From CANLDA01 sp964021645 (GTDB lineage Bacteria; Pseudomonadota; Alphaproteobacteria; Rhodobacterales; Rhodobacteraceae): a DNA stretch of 11,797 bases. Numbering within the stretch: the first letter of the stretch is position 1; each line of letters starts with the position of its first letter. Positions 6,233 to 11,797 of the stretch are shown here, one piece after another. Location of the stretch: the NCBI GenBank assembly GCA_964021645.1, contig CAXIAD010000081.1, positions 1-11,797 on the forward strand, in the 5' to 3' direction. The notes beneath the pieces are model-generated. The model saw nothing but the letters and a program-made list of their open reading frames with translations, was not told where the DNA came from and did no database searches. The position numbers and the translations under genes are program-made.

Positions 6233-7975
6233 TCAGGTTGTCAGATCCAAGTCGTCCCGGTTCAGGTCTCTGATGGCAATCGCCGAGTCTTGCGCTTTTG
6301 CCAAGGACCACCGGATGCGCGTCGCATACTCCATTGCGACGCCGGATAGAACGACCTGTTTCGCCGCACGCGGCTTTAATCGGCCTTTTTCTAGAAAAAC
6401 TGACGCCTCAAGGCTTAATTTCGCGGCGCCATCAAACCGGAAAATCCAAATCTCACCGCTTTTCAGCGCAAAGGACACAGCAGCCCCCCCCATATCCACC
6501 GTCGAATCCACCTCGGGATGCAGGTGAAATCGCAGTTGAAACGGCACACCTTGCAACTTTTTGGCGTCCATCGCGGTGTCAAATCTTTGCTTGGCGCGAT
6601 CTTCCATCGCGATCAACAAATCCTCGCCCGCCATCGCCCGCCCATCAAACGTCAGTTCCAGCGTACGCGCATGCATCAACCCATGGGTGCGCATAAATCC
6701 GTCATGGCCGCCCTCAAATCGAATACCATCCGGTGCTTGGCTCATTTGAATGGGCACATCTCGCGGCGATTCAATCAACTGCTCTTCGCGCCATCCGCGT
6801 CCGACCTCGCCCAATCGCGCGCTCGAAAACCCATCCAGCGACAGGGTGGAATGACTGGGCGTCGCCCGACCTGCGCGGCGCCATTCGGCACCAAAACTCG
6901 CACCTGATCCGCAATTCACGATCACCGGACGTCGCCCGCTGGTCATCTCAAACGCCAAGGTGCTGGCATGGGCATTGATTGATGCGGCCCCTTTCGGCGG
7001 CGGGCTGGCATCCACAATCACGCTCGTGCGCCCCGCCGACAATCGCGCATATCCCATCGACAACCCATCCGCAGGCCGTCCCTTAATCTCGCTTGCTGCC
7101 AATGCGTGGTCCAACCGCCCCTCTAGCCCGCGACCCCCGCCGTGAAACCGCGCCAATCCACCATCCGCATGGCGTAGCGTGCGCAGACTGGGCGCAATGC
7201 GTTCAATCGCTTCCAGATGCGCTGGCTCCGGGGTGCGCTCCGCCTCGACCAAGGCAGCGGCGGCCCAAGTCAACAGCGTGAACACCTCCAGCAACTCTTC
7301 TGGGTTTCGTGTCGCAATGCCGCCTTGGGCATCCACCTGCGTGCTGCATTCTTTGGACAACGCCTTGACCGCGGGTGCCACGTGCTGCTCCATCCCCTCC
7401 AGCGACAAACCGGCATAAATCAACCCGGTCAGCGCCTCGAATCTCGGTAAGCCCGGTGCCGTACTCTGCCACCGTCTGCCTAGGAAAATCGTCTGCTGCC
7501 CCAAAGATCGGTAAAATTGTTCTGATTGGGCGGAATCTTGCCCCCGCAACACAAATAATGCGTGGTTGATCCATCGAATCAGGCGACGTCCGGTCAGGTC
7601 AGGCGTCCACCCCGGCCCCGTGCCGCGTCCGTACCGCTCAATCCAGCGCCACAACCAACGTTGCGCTGCCTCCCGCGTTGGCACATCCCCGACAGCCGCC
7701 AGATCATCCATCCACGCAAAACCGTGTAGTTCCTGCAAGAACACCTCATCCGGTGCCGCCACATCCCAAATTGACGCGCCCGGTGCCGTGATCAAATGCC
7801 CTGCAAACAAAAAGTTACCGGCCAAAAGCTGTCGACCTCTGGCAAAGGTGCCAATGGTGCGCGGTTCGGGCATCGACGTAAACGCAGTTGCCGGGCGCGC
7901 AAGCGCACTCAGCCGTGCGTGCACACGGTGCATCAGCCGCGTATACCGCGCCTTGGGACTATTCGGATCGGACAT
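6233..7975 (-). CDS. Heparinase II/III family protein
   Basis: This 580-residue protein has the two-part architecture of the heparinase II/III-like family: a mostly alpha-helical N-terminal half (to about residue 300) and a beta-rich C-terminal half. Family-type blocks in the second half are MGYARLSAGRTSVIVDAS (about 307-324), INAHASTLAFE with H336 (333-343), VIVNCGSG (351-358) and TPSHSTLSLDGF (372-383), whose His-Ser/Asn-Thr pattern is shared by the family. Known relatives are polysaccharide lyases acting on uronic-acid polymers, but the substrate here cannot be read from sequence. No signal peptide is visible at the N-terminus (MSDPNSPKARYTRLMHRV), so it appears cytoplasmic unless exported in some other way, which is odd for such a lyase. 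The ATG at 7975 is preceded by a purine-rich GAGGCAGAG. It lies 21 bp upstream of purH and 207 bp downstream of rsmB. Confidence 0.9.
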   Translation of the reverse strand: MSDPNSPKARYTRLMHRVHARLSALARPATAFTSMPEPRTIGTFARGRQLLAGNFLFAGHLITAPGASIWDVAAPDEVFLQELHGFAWMDDLAAVGDVPTREAAQRWLWRWIERYGRGTGPGWTPDLTGRRLIRWINHALFVLRGQDSAQSEQFYRSLGQQTIFLGRRWQSTAPGLPRFEALTGLIYAGLSLEGMEQHVAPAVKALSKECSTQVDAQGGIATRNPEELLEVFTLLTWAAAALVEAERTPEPAHLEAIERIAPSLRTLRHADGGLARFHGGGRGLEGRLDHALAASEIKGRPADGLSMGYARLSAGRTSVIVDASPPPKGAASINAHASTLAFEMTSGRRPVIVNCGSGASFGAEWRRAGRATPSHSTLSLDGFSSARLGEVGRGWREEQLIESPRDVPIQMSQAPDGIRFEGGHDGFMRTHGLMHARTLELTFDGRAMAGEDLLIAMEDRAKQRFDTAMDAKKLQGVPFQLRFHLHPEVDSTVDMGGAAVSFALKSGEIWIFRFDGAAKLSLEASVFLEKGRLKPRAAKQVVLSGVAMEYATRIRWSLAKAQDSAIAIRDLNRDDLDLTT

Positions 7976-8054
7976 TCTGCTCTGCCTCTACGCTCTGATG
8001 GCGTTTGGCCAAACCTTACCCGTCTCTGCACGCAAAGTCACCGATTGAATCGTG

Positions 8055-8082
8055 ATCATCCGCGTCGCAGGTCATGCGGCAA
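8055..8082 (-). promoter_or_regulatory. Weak candidate promoter upstream of the heparinase-purH genes
   Basis: On the minus strand TTGCCG (8082-8077; 4 of 6) and GATGAT (8060-8055; 4 of 6) are separated by 16 bp. The start point would be near 8048, about 70 nt before the heparinase ATG. The palindrome cluster centred at about 8136 and 8158 would then lie roughly 88 and 110 bp upstream, in activator-like positions. A 12-bp palindrome, GTTTGGCCAAAC (8003-8014), lies in the proposed leader. Confidence 0.22.
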
Positions 8083-8126
8083 TTCTACCCGCCAAATGCG
8101 GGGGTAAAATCCCGCGACGACAACGC

Positions 8127-8177
8127 AAAGTTTTGTACAAAACTGGGGGGTGTTTTGTACAAAACGTACAAAACTTT
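8127..8177. repeat. Cluster of GTTTTGTACAAAAC palindromes (operator-like)
   Basis: AGTTTTGTACAAAACT at 8129-8144 is a perfect 16-bp palindrome. After TGGGGGG-type spacer DNA, GTTTTGTACAAAAC at 8152-8165 is a second perfect palindrome, and a further half-site GTACAAAAC follows directly at 8166-8174. In all, five copies of the 9-mer GTACAAAAC (both strands) occur within about 50 bp. The palindrome centres are 22 bp apart, about two helical turns. The outer arms (AAAGTTTTGTAC at 8127-8138 and GTACAAAACTTT at 8166-8177) also form a 12-bp inverted repeat. The cluster begins 5 bp after the rsmB stop codon and lies within the gap before the heparinase gene. Spacing and symmetry suggest binding by a dimeric regulator; the regulator is not recognised. 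No T-run fits a standard terminator on the minus strand. Confidence 0.75.
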
Positions 8178-8182
8178 TCGCC

Positions 8183-9451
8183 TTATTCCTTGCGCAAACA
8201 GGCGATATAGAACCCGTCCATACCACCTTTTTCGGCCCAATAATCCGGCCTTAGGCGCAATCCACCCTCTTCGGTGATCCAGCTTTCGTCGATCCCGGGC
8301 AGCTTTAGCGCCTCACGATCAACCGTCACTGAACTGTGGCGCTGCAATGCCTCTTCGATCTGGCATTCACCCTCATCAGGTAGCAGTGAACATGTGCAAA
8401 ATACCAGCCGCCCACCGGGCTTTAACAGGCCAATTGCATGGTCCAGCATTTCGGCTTGCAACTCTATCAACACACTGAAATCACTACCATCTTTGGCGTG
8501 TGGCAAATCGGGATGACGTCGAATTGTGCCCGTCGCGGAACAGGGTGCATCCAGTAAAATAGCATCCCACTCGCCGCGTGTTTCCATCACATCATTCACC
8601 ACCAGCTTGGCCTTGAGGCCGGTGCGTTTCAGGTTCTCGGTCACACGCTCCATACGGGATCTGTTGTCATCAACCGCCGTTACCTGCGCACCAGCCGCCG
8701 CAAGTTGCATGGTTTTACCACCCGGAGCCGCGCAAAGATCCAGAATTTTCTCATCTTCTTGGGGGTTTAGCACCTGAACAGGGATCGCCGCTGCCGCATC
8801 CTGAACCCACCAGCTACCGCGTTTAAATCCAGGCATTACAGAGACTTGGCCCGCATCTTGCAGACGCAAACTTCCGGTTTCCAACATCTCTCCACCCAGA
8901 GAGCGTTGCAACGCACCCTTATCGCCTTTGGCGGTCAAGTCCAGTTGGGCTCCGGCGAAATGCGCAGCCTCAATTTTCATCATATTTTCAGCACCATAGG
9001 CCACAACCAATGGGTCGCGCAGCCATGATGGCAGCCGCGGGACACGCAGTTTATTCCATGCCTCAACACCATCTGCCGCAATCTTACGCAGCACCGCGTT
9101 GACCAGCCCCTTCATAGAGGCGGTTCGGCTATTTTTCCCAACGATTTCAACGGCTGCATTCACCACACCATGGGCAGCCCCGCCCTGACACAACTCAATC
9201 GTCGCCACACGCAGCACGTTATGCACAGACAACGGCGGCGTCTTGGACAGGTGTTTTTTCAACAGCCGATCAGCCCGTTCCAAACCACGCAATGTATCCG
9301 TCGCCAATCGCTGCGCCCGCGCCCGATCATCAGGGGCCAAACGCTCCAGCGCGCCCCCACCAATCACCTCTGACATCAGTCGCCCCTCGCCAAGCACCTG
9401 ATCCAACAGATAAACTGCGCTGCGACGCGCCTGTACACCGGTCTGAGACAT
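8183..9451 (-). CDS. rsmB: 16S rRNA (cytosine-5)-methyltransferase, RsmB/NOP2 family
   Basis: RsmB uses S-adenosylmethionine to methylate C5 of a cytosine in 16S rRNA (C967 in E. coli). The start is the ATG at 9451, preceded by AGGAG with a 7-bp gap; the frame stays open to 9613, but that extension overlaps the divergent gene and has no family character. The 422-residue protein has an N-terminal NusB-like RNA-binding domain (about 1-125, with VLRVATIELCQG near 79-90 and VNAVLRKIA near 117-125). A Rossmann methyltransferase domain follows with DLCAAPGGKT (238-247), VTAVDDN (257-263), the DAPCSATG motif (301-308; C304) and the FCTCS motif (351-355; C354). C354 is the expected nucleophile and C304 the product-release cysteine. 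The C-terminus ends with GMDGFYIACLRKE, as usual in the family. It is transcribed divergently from the DUF1674 gene across a 74-bp gap. Confidence 0.95.
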   Translation of the reverse strand: MSQTGVQARRSAVYLLDQVLGEGRLMSEVIGGGALERLAPDDRARAQRLATDTLRGLERADRLLKKHLSKTPPLSVHNVLRVATIELCQGGAAHGVVNAAVEIVGKNSRTASMKGLVNAVLRKIAADGVEAWNKLRVPRLPSWLRDPLVVAYGAENMMKIEAAHFAGAQLDLTAKGDKGALQRSLGGEMLETGSLRLQDAGQVSVMPGFKRGSWWVQDAAAAIPVQVLNPQEDEKILDLCAAPGGKTMQLAAAGAQVTAVDDNRSRMERVTENLKRTGLKAKLVVNDVMETRGEWDAILLDAPCSATGTIRRHPDLPHAKDGSDFSVLIELQAEMLDHAIGLLKPGGRLVFCTCSLLPDEGECQIEEALQRHSSVTVDREALKLPGIDESWITEEGGLRLRPDYWAEKGGMDGFYIACLRKE

Positions 9452-9468
9452 CGAAAGCTCCTGATTGC

Positions 9469-9496
9469 TTGCCCACAGGGGAAGCGCGCGTATATC
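9469..9496 (+). promoter_or_regulatory. Candidate promoter for the DUF1674-DUF1643-DUF5665 operon
   Basis: TTGCCC (9469-9474; 4 of 6) and TATATC (9491-9496; 4 of 6) are separated by 16 bp. Transcription would start near 9503, about 23 nt before the ATG at 9526, which has AAAGGAA 8 bp upstream. The 74-bp intergenic region must also serve rsmB on the other strand, so the two promoters probably overlap; no convincing rsmB promoter was found. Confidence 0.35.
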
Positions 9497-9525
9497 AAGG
9501 GGCAGATGCGAAAGGAACCCCACGC

Positions 9526-9711
9526 ATGGATAACACGACACCAACGCCCAAAGAATTGCCCGCAGCCGCTCAGCGCGCCCTGGCCGAGGCTGCAGATCGC
9601 CGAGAAAAAGCAAATGAAATCAAAATGGTGCCTGAACTTGGCGGGCGCGATGGCCCTGATCCTGTCCGCTATGGCGATTGGGAGAAAAAAGGTATCGCCG
9701 TAGATTTTTAG
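9526..9711 (+). CDS. DUF1674 / SDHAF4-like small protein
   Basis: This 61-residue protein ends in the family signature GGRDGPDPVRYGDWEKKGIAVDF-type tail: the G-R-D-G-P-x-P-x-R-Y-G-D-W core is at residues 40-52 and the last residues are VDF. DUF1674 proteins are the bacterial relatives of the mitochondrial succinate dehydrogenase assembly factor SDHAF4, which binds the flavinated SdhA subunit. The N-terminal half (MDNTTPTPKELPAAAQRALAEAADRR region) is polar, Ala-rich and probably flexible or helical. The start is the ATG at 9526 with AAAGGAA upstream. The gene is too short for many gene finders, but the motif makes it secure. It is divergent from rsmB, and a DUF1643 gene starts 4 bp after its stop. 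A role in complex II assembly is inferred from family membership; no sdh genes are in the window. Confidence 0.88.
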   Translation: MDNTTPTPKELPAAAQRALAEAADRREKANEIKMVPELGGRDGPDPVRYGDWEKKGIAVDF

Positions 9712-9715
9712 TGAG

Positions 9716-10237
9716 ATGATCACCCGGACTCACCTGAAAGACGACGCGCATTCAACCGCAATCTATTCTGATTGCGAGGCATATCGCTATGCGTTGACGC
9801 GTGTTTGGGCGGATAATGCGCCCAAGATTTTGTTCATCATGTTGAATCCATCAAAAGCTACCGAAATTCAAAATGACCCAACGATCGAACGATGCGAACG
9901 CCGCGCCCGGGCCTTGGGGTACGGGAGTTTTCGGGCAGTGAATATATTTGCGCTTCGCGAAACTGACCCCAAGAAGATGCGCGCGCACCCTTCCCCGCAA
10001 GGCCCTGATAACGATAGTGTTCTTAGGGATGGCTGCCGCTGGGCTGATACGATTTTGGCGGCGTGGGGCACCCATTGCACACATCTAAATCGCGGCCCCG
10101 AGGTGCTGTCTATCCTGAGAGAAACCGGCCGGCCCCTACACCATCTTGGCCTGACCAAACACAACCACCCACGGCATCCGCTCTATGTTTCTTACGCGCA
10201 TCAGCCGGTTTTGTGGCAAACCGAGGCTCTTGAATGA
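9716..10237 (+). CDS. DUF1643 domain-containing protein, function unknown
   Basis: This 173-residue protein carries the conserved blocks of DUF1643: ILFIMLNPSKAT (38-49), NDPTIERCERRARALGYG (53-70), VNIFALRETDP (75-85), GPDND (96-100) and AAWGTH (115-120). The Asn/Asp/Cys/Trp-rich motifs look like an active or nucleotide-binding site, but no biochemical role is established for the family to my knowledge. No signal peptide or membrane segment is seen, so it is probably cytoplasmic. The ATG at 9716 is 4 bp after the DUF1674 stop with only a weak ribosome-binding site (GTGAG), which fits translational coupling. Its stop overlaps the start of the DUF5665 gene in an ATGA. DUF1643 genes are often carried on mobile or accessory DNA, but here codon use and neighbours look native. 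Confidence 0.88.
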   Translation: MITRTHLKDDAHSTAIYSDCEAYRYALTRVWADNAPKILFIMLNPSKATEIQNDPTIERCERRARALGYGSFRAVNIFALRETDPKKMRAHPSPQGPDNDSVLRDGCRWADTILAAWGTHCTHLNRGPEVLSILRETGRPLHHLGLTKHNHPRHPLYVSYAHQPVLWQTEALE

Positions 10238-10536
10238 CACATTCTAACGACACGGATTTAGCTAAAGACACGATCATTATGGATGCTCAGGCCATTACAC
10301 GCCTCGCCCAAGAGGTGGAAACTCTGAACGGGCACCGCTTCATACGGATTCAGAATTCGTTATGGCGACTTGTGGGGCTGCAATTTTTGCGCGGTCTGGC
10401 CTTTGGACTGGGATCAGTATTGGGGGCCACGATCCTCGTTTCGCTATTGGCGTGGTGGCTATCTCAGGTGGAATTCATCCCTGTCATCGGCGATTGGGCC
10501 GCTCAAATCGCTCAACAAATCAATTTGAACCAATGA
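10234..10536 (+). CDS. DUF5665 small membrane protein
   Basis: This 100-residue protein begins with a 4-bp ATGA overlap with the DUF1643 stop, indicating coupled translation. A polar N-terminal part (1-40) contains a helix with ITRLAQEVETLNGHRF. A hydrophobic stretch follows, LRGLAFGLGSVLGATILVSL at about 52-71, extending through AWWL to 76 and giving one clear membrane helix. A short amphipathic tail (IPVIGDWAAQIAQQI) ends the protein. This layout matches the DUF5665 family of small inner-membrane proteins, for which no function is established. It is the last gene of the trio started by the SDHAF4-like gene. Confidence 0.8.
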   Translation: MTHSNDTDLAKDTIIMDAQAITRLAQEVETLNGHRFIRIQNSLWRLVGLQFLRGLAFGLGSVLGATILVSLLAWWLSQVEFIPVIGDWAAQIAQQINLNQ

Positions 10537-10541
10537 TTATG

Positions 10542-10567
10542 TTATGTTTACATTAACCAAAACATAA
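10542..10567. repeat. AT-rich inverted repeat upstream of the RTX gene
   Basis: TTATGTTT (10542-10549) is mirrored by AAACATAA (10560-10567) around a 10-bp spacer, just after the DUF5665 stop codon. It lies in a markedly AT-rich 97-bp gap that must contain the RTX gene promoter. The spacer and right arm include TTAACCAAAACATAA, one mismatch from a TTAA-N7-TTAA pattern, which resembles a weak CtrA-type site. Without G/C pairs it is a poor terminator. An operator role is speculative. Confidence 0.35.
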
Positions 10568-10633
10568 GCATTTCATTTACTTAGACCTGTTTATCTAGCA
10601 TCCTAGCCACGGTGTAGTGTGTGGAGTGTTAAG

Positions 10634-11734
10634 ATGTTGATGTTAGCAGGGATGTTGGGCCTCATGGCCGTCGGTGCAGCAGCGTTTGTTTCTGCAGATC
10701 AACCTGTGAGCGAAGACGATGAAGATTTTCCAGATTCTGAAATTGACGAAACCACTCTTGCCACCGATCAACAATCGCCCGGCCTTGCAGATGATCCAAC
10801 ATCTGACGACACAGAATCAGACGATCCCACTGTCGAAGGGACCGCCGAGCGGGACCGGATGTATGGCGGCGACGCCGATGTGAATTTCCTCGGACTTGGT
10901 GGCGACGACCTCATGGGGGGCGGTGCTGGTGATGACATGCTGGATGGCGGCGACGGCGACGATCAAATCGTCGGTTACGATGGCCAAGACACGCTGATGG
11001 GCGGTGATGGCGCAGATTACATGCATGGTGATCGGGGTAACGACACACTAGACGGCGGCGCGGACAATGACTCCCTTCACGGAGGGTTGGGTGACGACAT
11101 GCTGGATGGCGGCGCAGGCGATGACGACATGTTCGGACACACCGGAAACGATGTAATACACGGCAATGATGGCGACGATAGCATGCATGGCGGAATCGGT
11201 AACGACACCCTAACTGGAGGCGCTGGGAATGACGCGGTGCATGGCGGCCATGATGACGACGCGATCTCGGGCGGTGCTGGAAATGATACCTTGTTTGGCG
11301 GTTATGGTGATGATTACATTACCGATTTCTCTGCGGACGGGTCTGATGTTGGTGTCGATGATCTCGGCGAACGTGACTACCTAAACGGGGGCGCGGGCGA
11401 TGATACAATCATTTCCGGGGCGAACGACATCGTGTCTTCAGGCGACGGCGCGGACACCGTTATTCTTGGTGACTGGATCAACGAAGCTGGCACCGAGGCA
11501 ACCATCATGGACTACAACGCAGATGAAGATAACCTTGTCCTGCTGTTTGATGATAGCGCTGACTCTGAGGCAAGTTTAGAAGTGCAAAACGACCCCGACC
11601 TACCCGACACCAGCCATGTTGTGCTAAATGGTGTGACCGTTGCAACAGTACATGGCGGGGGGACATTGTCTGTGGATGACATCACTCTTATCCCGCAAAG
11701 CAGCACACAGGCTGCGATCCTACTGCGCGCCTGA
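10634..11734 (+). CDS. Acidic RTX-repeat calcium-binding protein with hydrophobic N-terminus
   Basis: The ATG at 10634 has GGAG 7 bp upstream; a GTG at 10619 would add MWSVK, including a lysine that would improve a signal-anchor, so it remains possible. From the ATG the protein has 366 residues: a hydrophobic helix (about 1-20), a very acidic linker (26-75) rich in Asp and Glu, roughly fifteen GGxGxD-type nonapeptides (about 78-270, for example GGAGDDMLDGG and GGAGNDTLFGG), and a C-terminal beta-rich part (about 275-366) with DYNADEDNLVLLFDDS and VVLNGVTVATVHGG. RTX nonapeptides fold into a beta-roll that binds Ca2+ and are usual in proteins exported by type I secretion. Similar proteins with one N-terminal hydrophobic helix are common in Roseobacter genomes. 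It is probably surface-bound or secreted. No type I transporter genes or catalytic domain are seen here. Confidence 0.88.
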   Translation: MLMLAGMLGLMAVGAAAFVSADQPVSEDDEDFPDSEIDETTLATDQQSPGLADDPTSDDTESDDPTVEGTAERDRMYGGDADVNFLGLGGDDLMGGGAGDDMLDGGDGDDQIVGYDGQDTLMGGDGADYMHGDRGNDTLDGGADNDSLHGGLGDDMLDGGAGDDDMFGHTGNDVIHGNDGDDSMHGGIGNDTLTGGAGNDAVHGGHDDDAISGGAGNDTLFGGYGDDYITDFSADGSDVGVDDLGERDYLNGGAGDDTIISGANDIVSSGDGADTVILGDWINEAGTEATIMDYNADEDNLVLLFDDSADSEASLEVQNDPDLPDTSHVVLNGVTVATVHGGGTLSVDDITLIPQSSTQAAILLRA

Positions 11735-11772
11735 TCTGGGCTTGATCTGGGGCCTGAAACGCGGTCCAATCC

Positions 11773-11789
11773 GGGCACACGACATGCCC
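11773..11789 (+). terminator. Short hairpin after the RTX gene, weak terminator candidate
   Basis: GGGCA (11773-11777) pairs with TGCCC (11785-11789) around a 7-nt loop and is followed by CCTTTCCT, 38 bp after the RTX stop codon. The stem is only 5 bp and the T-run is interrupted. The window ends here, so any longer structure cannot be seen. Confidence 0.25.
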
Positions 11790-11797
11790 CCTTTCCT

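Noticed and set aside
8003..8014. GTTTGGCCAAAC palindrome in the heparinase leader
   Set aside because: A single 12-bp palindrome without a partner site or clear promoter relation; too weak to call on its own.
8129..8177. Palindrome cluster as a CRISPR array or ordinary rsmB terminator
   Set aside because: There are only two palindromes with no regular spacers, so it is not CRISPR; no T-run follows the stems on the rsmB strand, so a standard terminator is not supported.
9452..9613. N-terminal extension of RsmB upstream of 9451
   Set aside because: The extension overlaps the divergent DUF1674 gene, has no family resemblance, and the ATG at 9451 has a strong AGGAG ribosome-binding site.
10850..11310. 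Repetitive DNA in the RTX gene as a tandem-repeat or mobile element
   Set aside because: The repetition follows the GGxGxD protein motif with variable codons; it is explained by the RTX repeats.

Overview
The window looks like chromosomal DNA of a marine alphaproteobacterium of the Rhodobacterales (Roseobacter group). The basis is the gene set and order (rsmB, heparinase-like gene, purH, lspA, DUF3035/BamF-like lipoprotein, paired M16 peptidases), the adjacent DUF1674, DUF1643 and DUF5665 genes, the Roseobacter-style RTX protein, and the moderately GC-rich base composition. This is inference from family knowledge; no database search was run.

Layout. Positions 1-411 (minus) hold the N-terminal part of an unrecognised protein with a helix-turn-helix-like stretch. 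It seems to start at a TTG codon and runs off the left edge. From 9451 down to 530, seven minus-strand genes run in one direction: rsmB (16S rRNA m5C methyltransferase), a heparinase II/III-family protein, purH (last two steps of IMP synthesis), lspA (lipoprotein signal peptidase), a DUF3035/BamF-like lipoprotein, and an M16 metallopeptidase pair whose two genes overlap by 4 bp. From 9526 to 10536 (plus), divergent from rsmB, a compact trio encodes a DUF1674/SDHAF4-like protein, a DUF1643 protein and a DUF5665 membrane protein. A separate plus-strand gene (10634-11734) encodes an acidic calcium-binding RTX-repeat protein.

How the genes fit together. The lspA - lipoprotein - M16/M16 block is a cell-envelope module. 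LspA would process lipoproteins such as its neighbour, which belongs to a family linked to outer-membrane protein assembly. The M16 pair has one subunit with the zinc motif and one without it, as in heterodimeric M16 peptidases. The rsmB-heparinase-purH block is mostly housekeeping, with the heparinase-like protein as the functional unknown. DUF1674 points to succinate dehydrogenase assembly; its two operon partners have no established role.

The most unusual non-coding signal is a cluster of perfect GTTTTGTACAAAAC palindromes plus an extra half-site (8127-8177) in the 207-bp gap between rsmB and the heparinase gene. I see no mobile element, CRISPR array, tRNA or rRNA, and no convincing new defence or biosynthetic system. 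The region is largely conserved-core in character. No gene-free stretch exceeds 300 bases. The gap at 421-529 shows no clear terminator or promoter.
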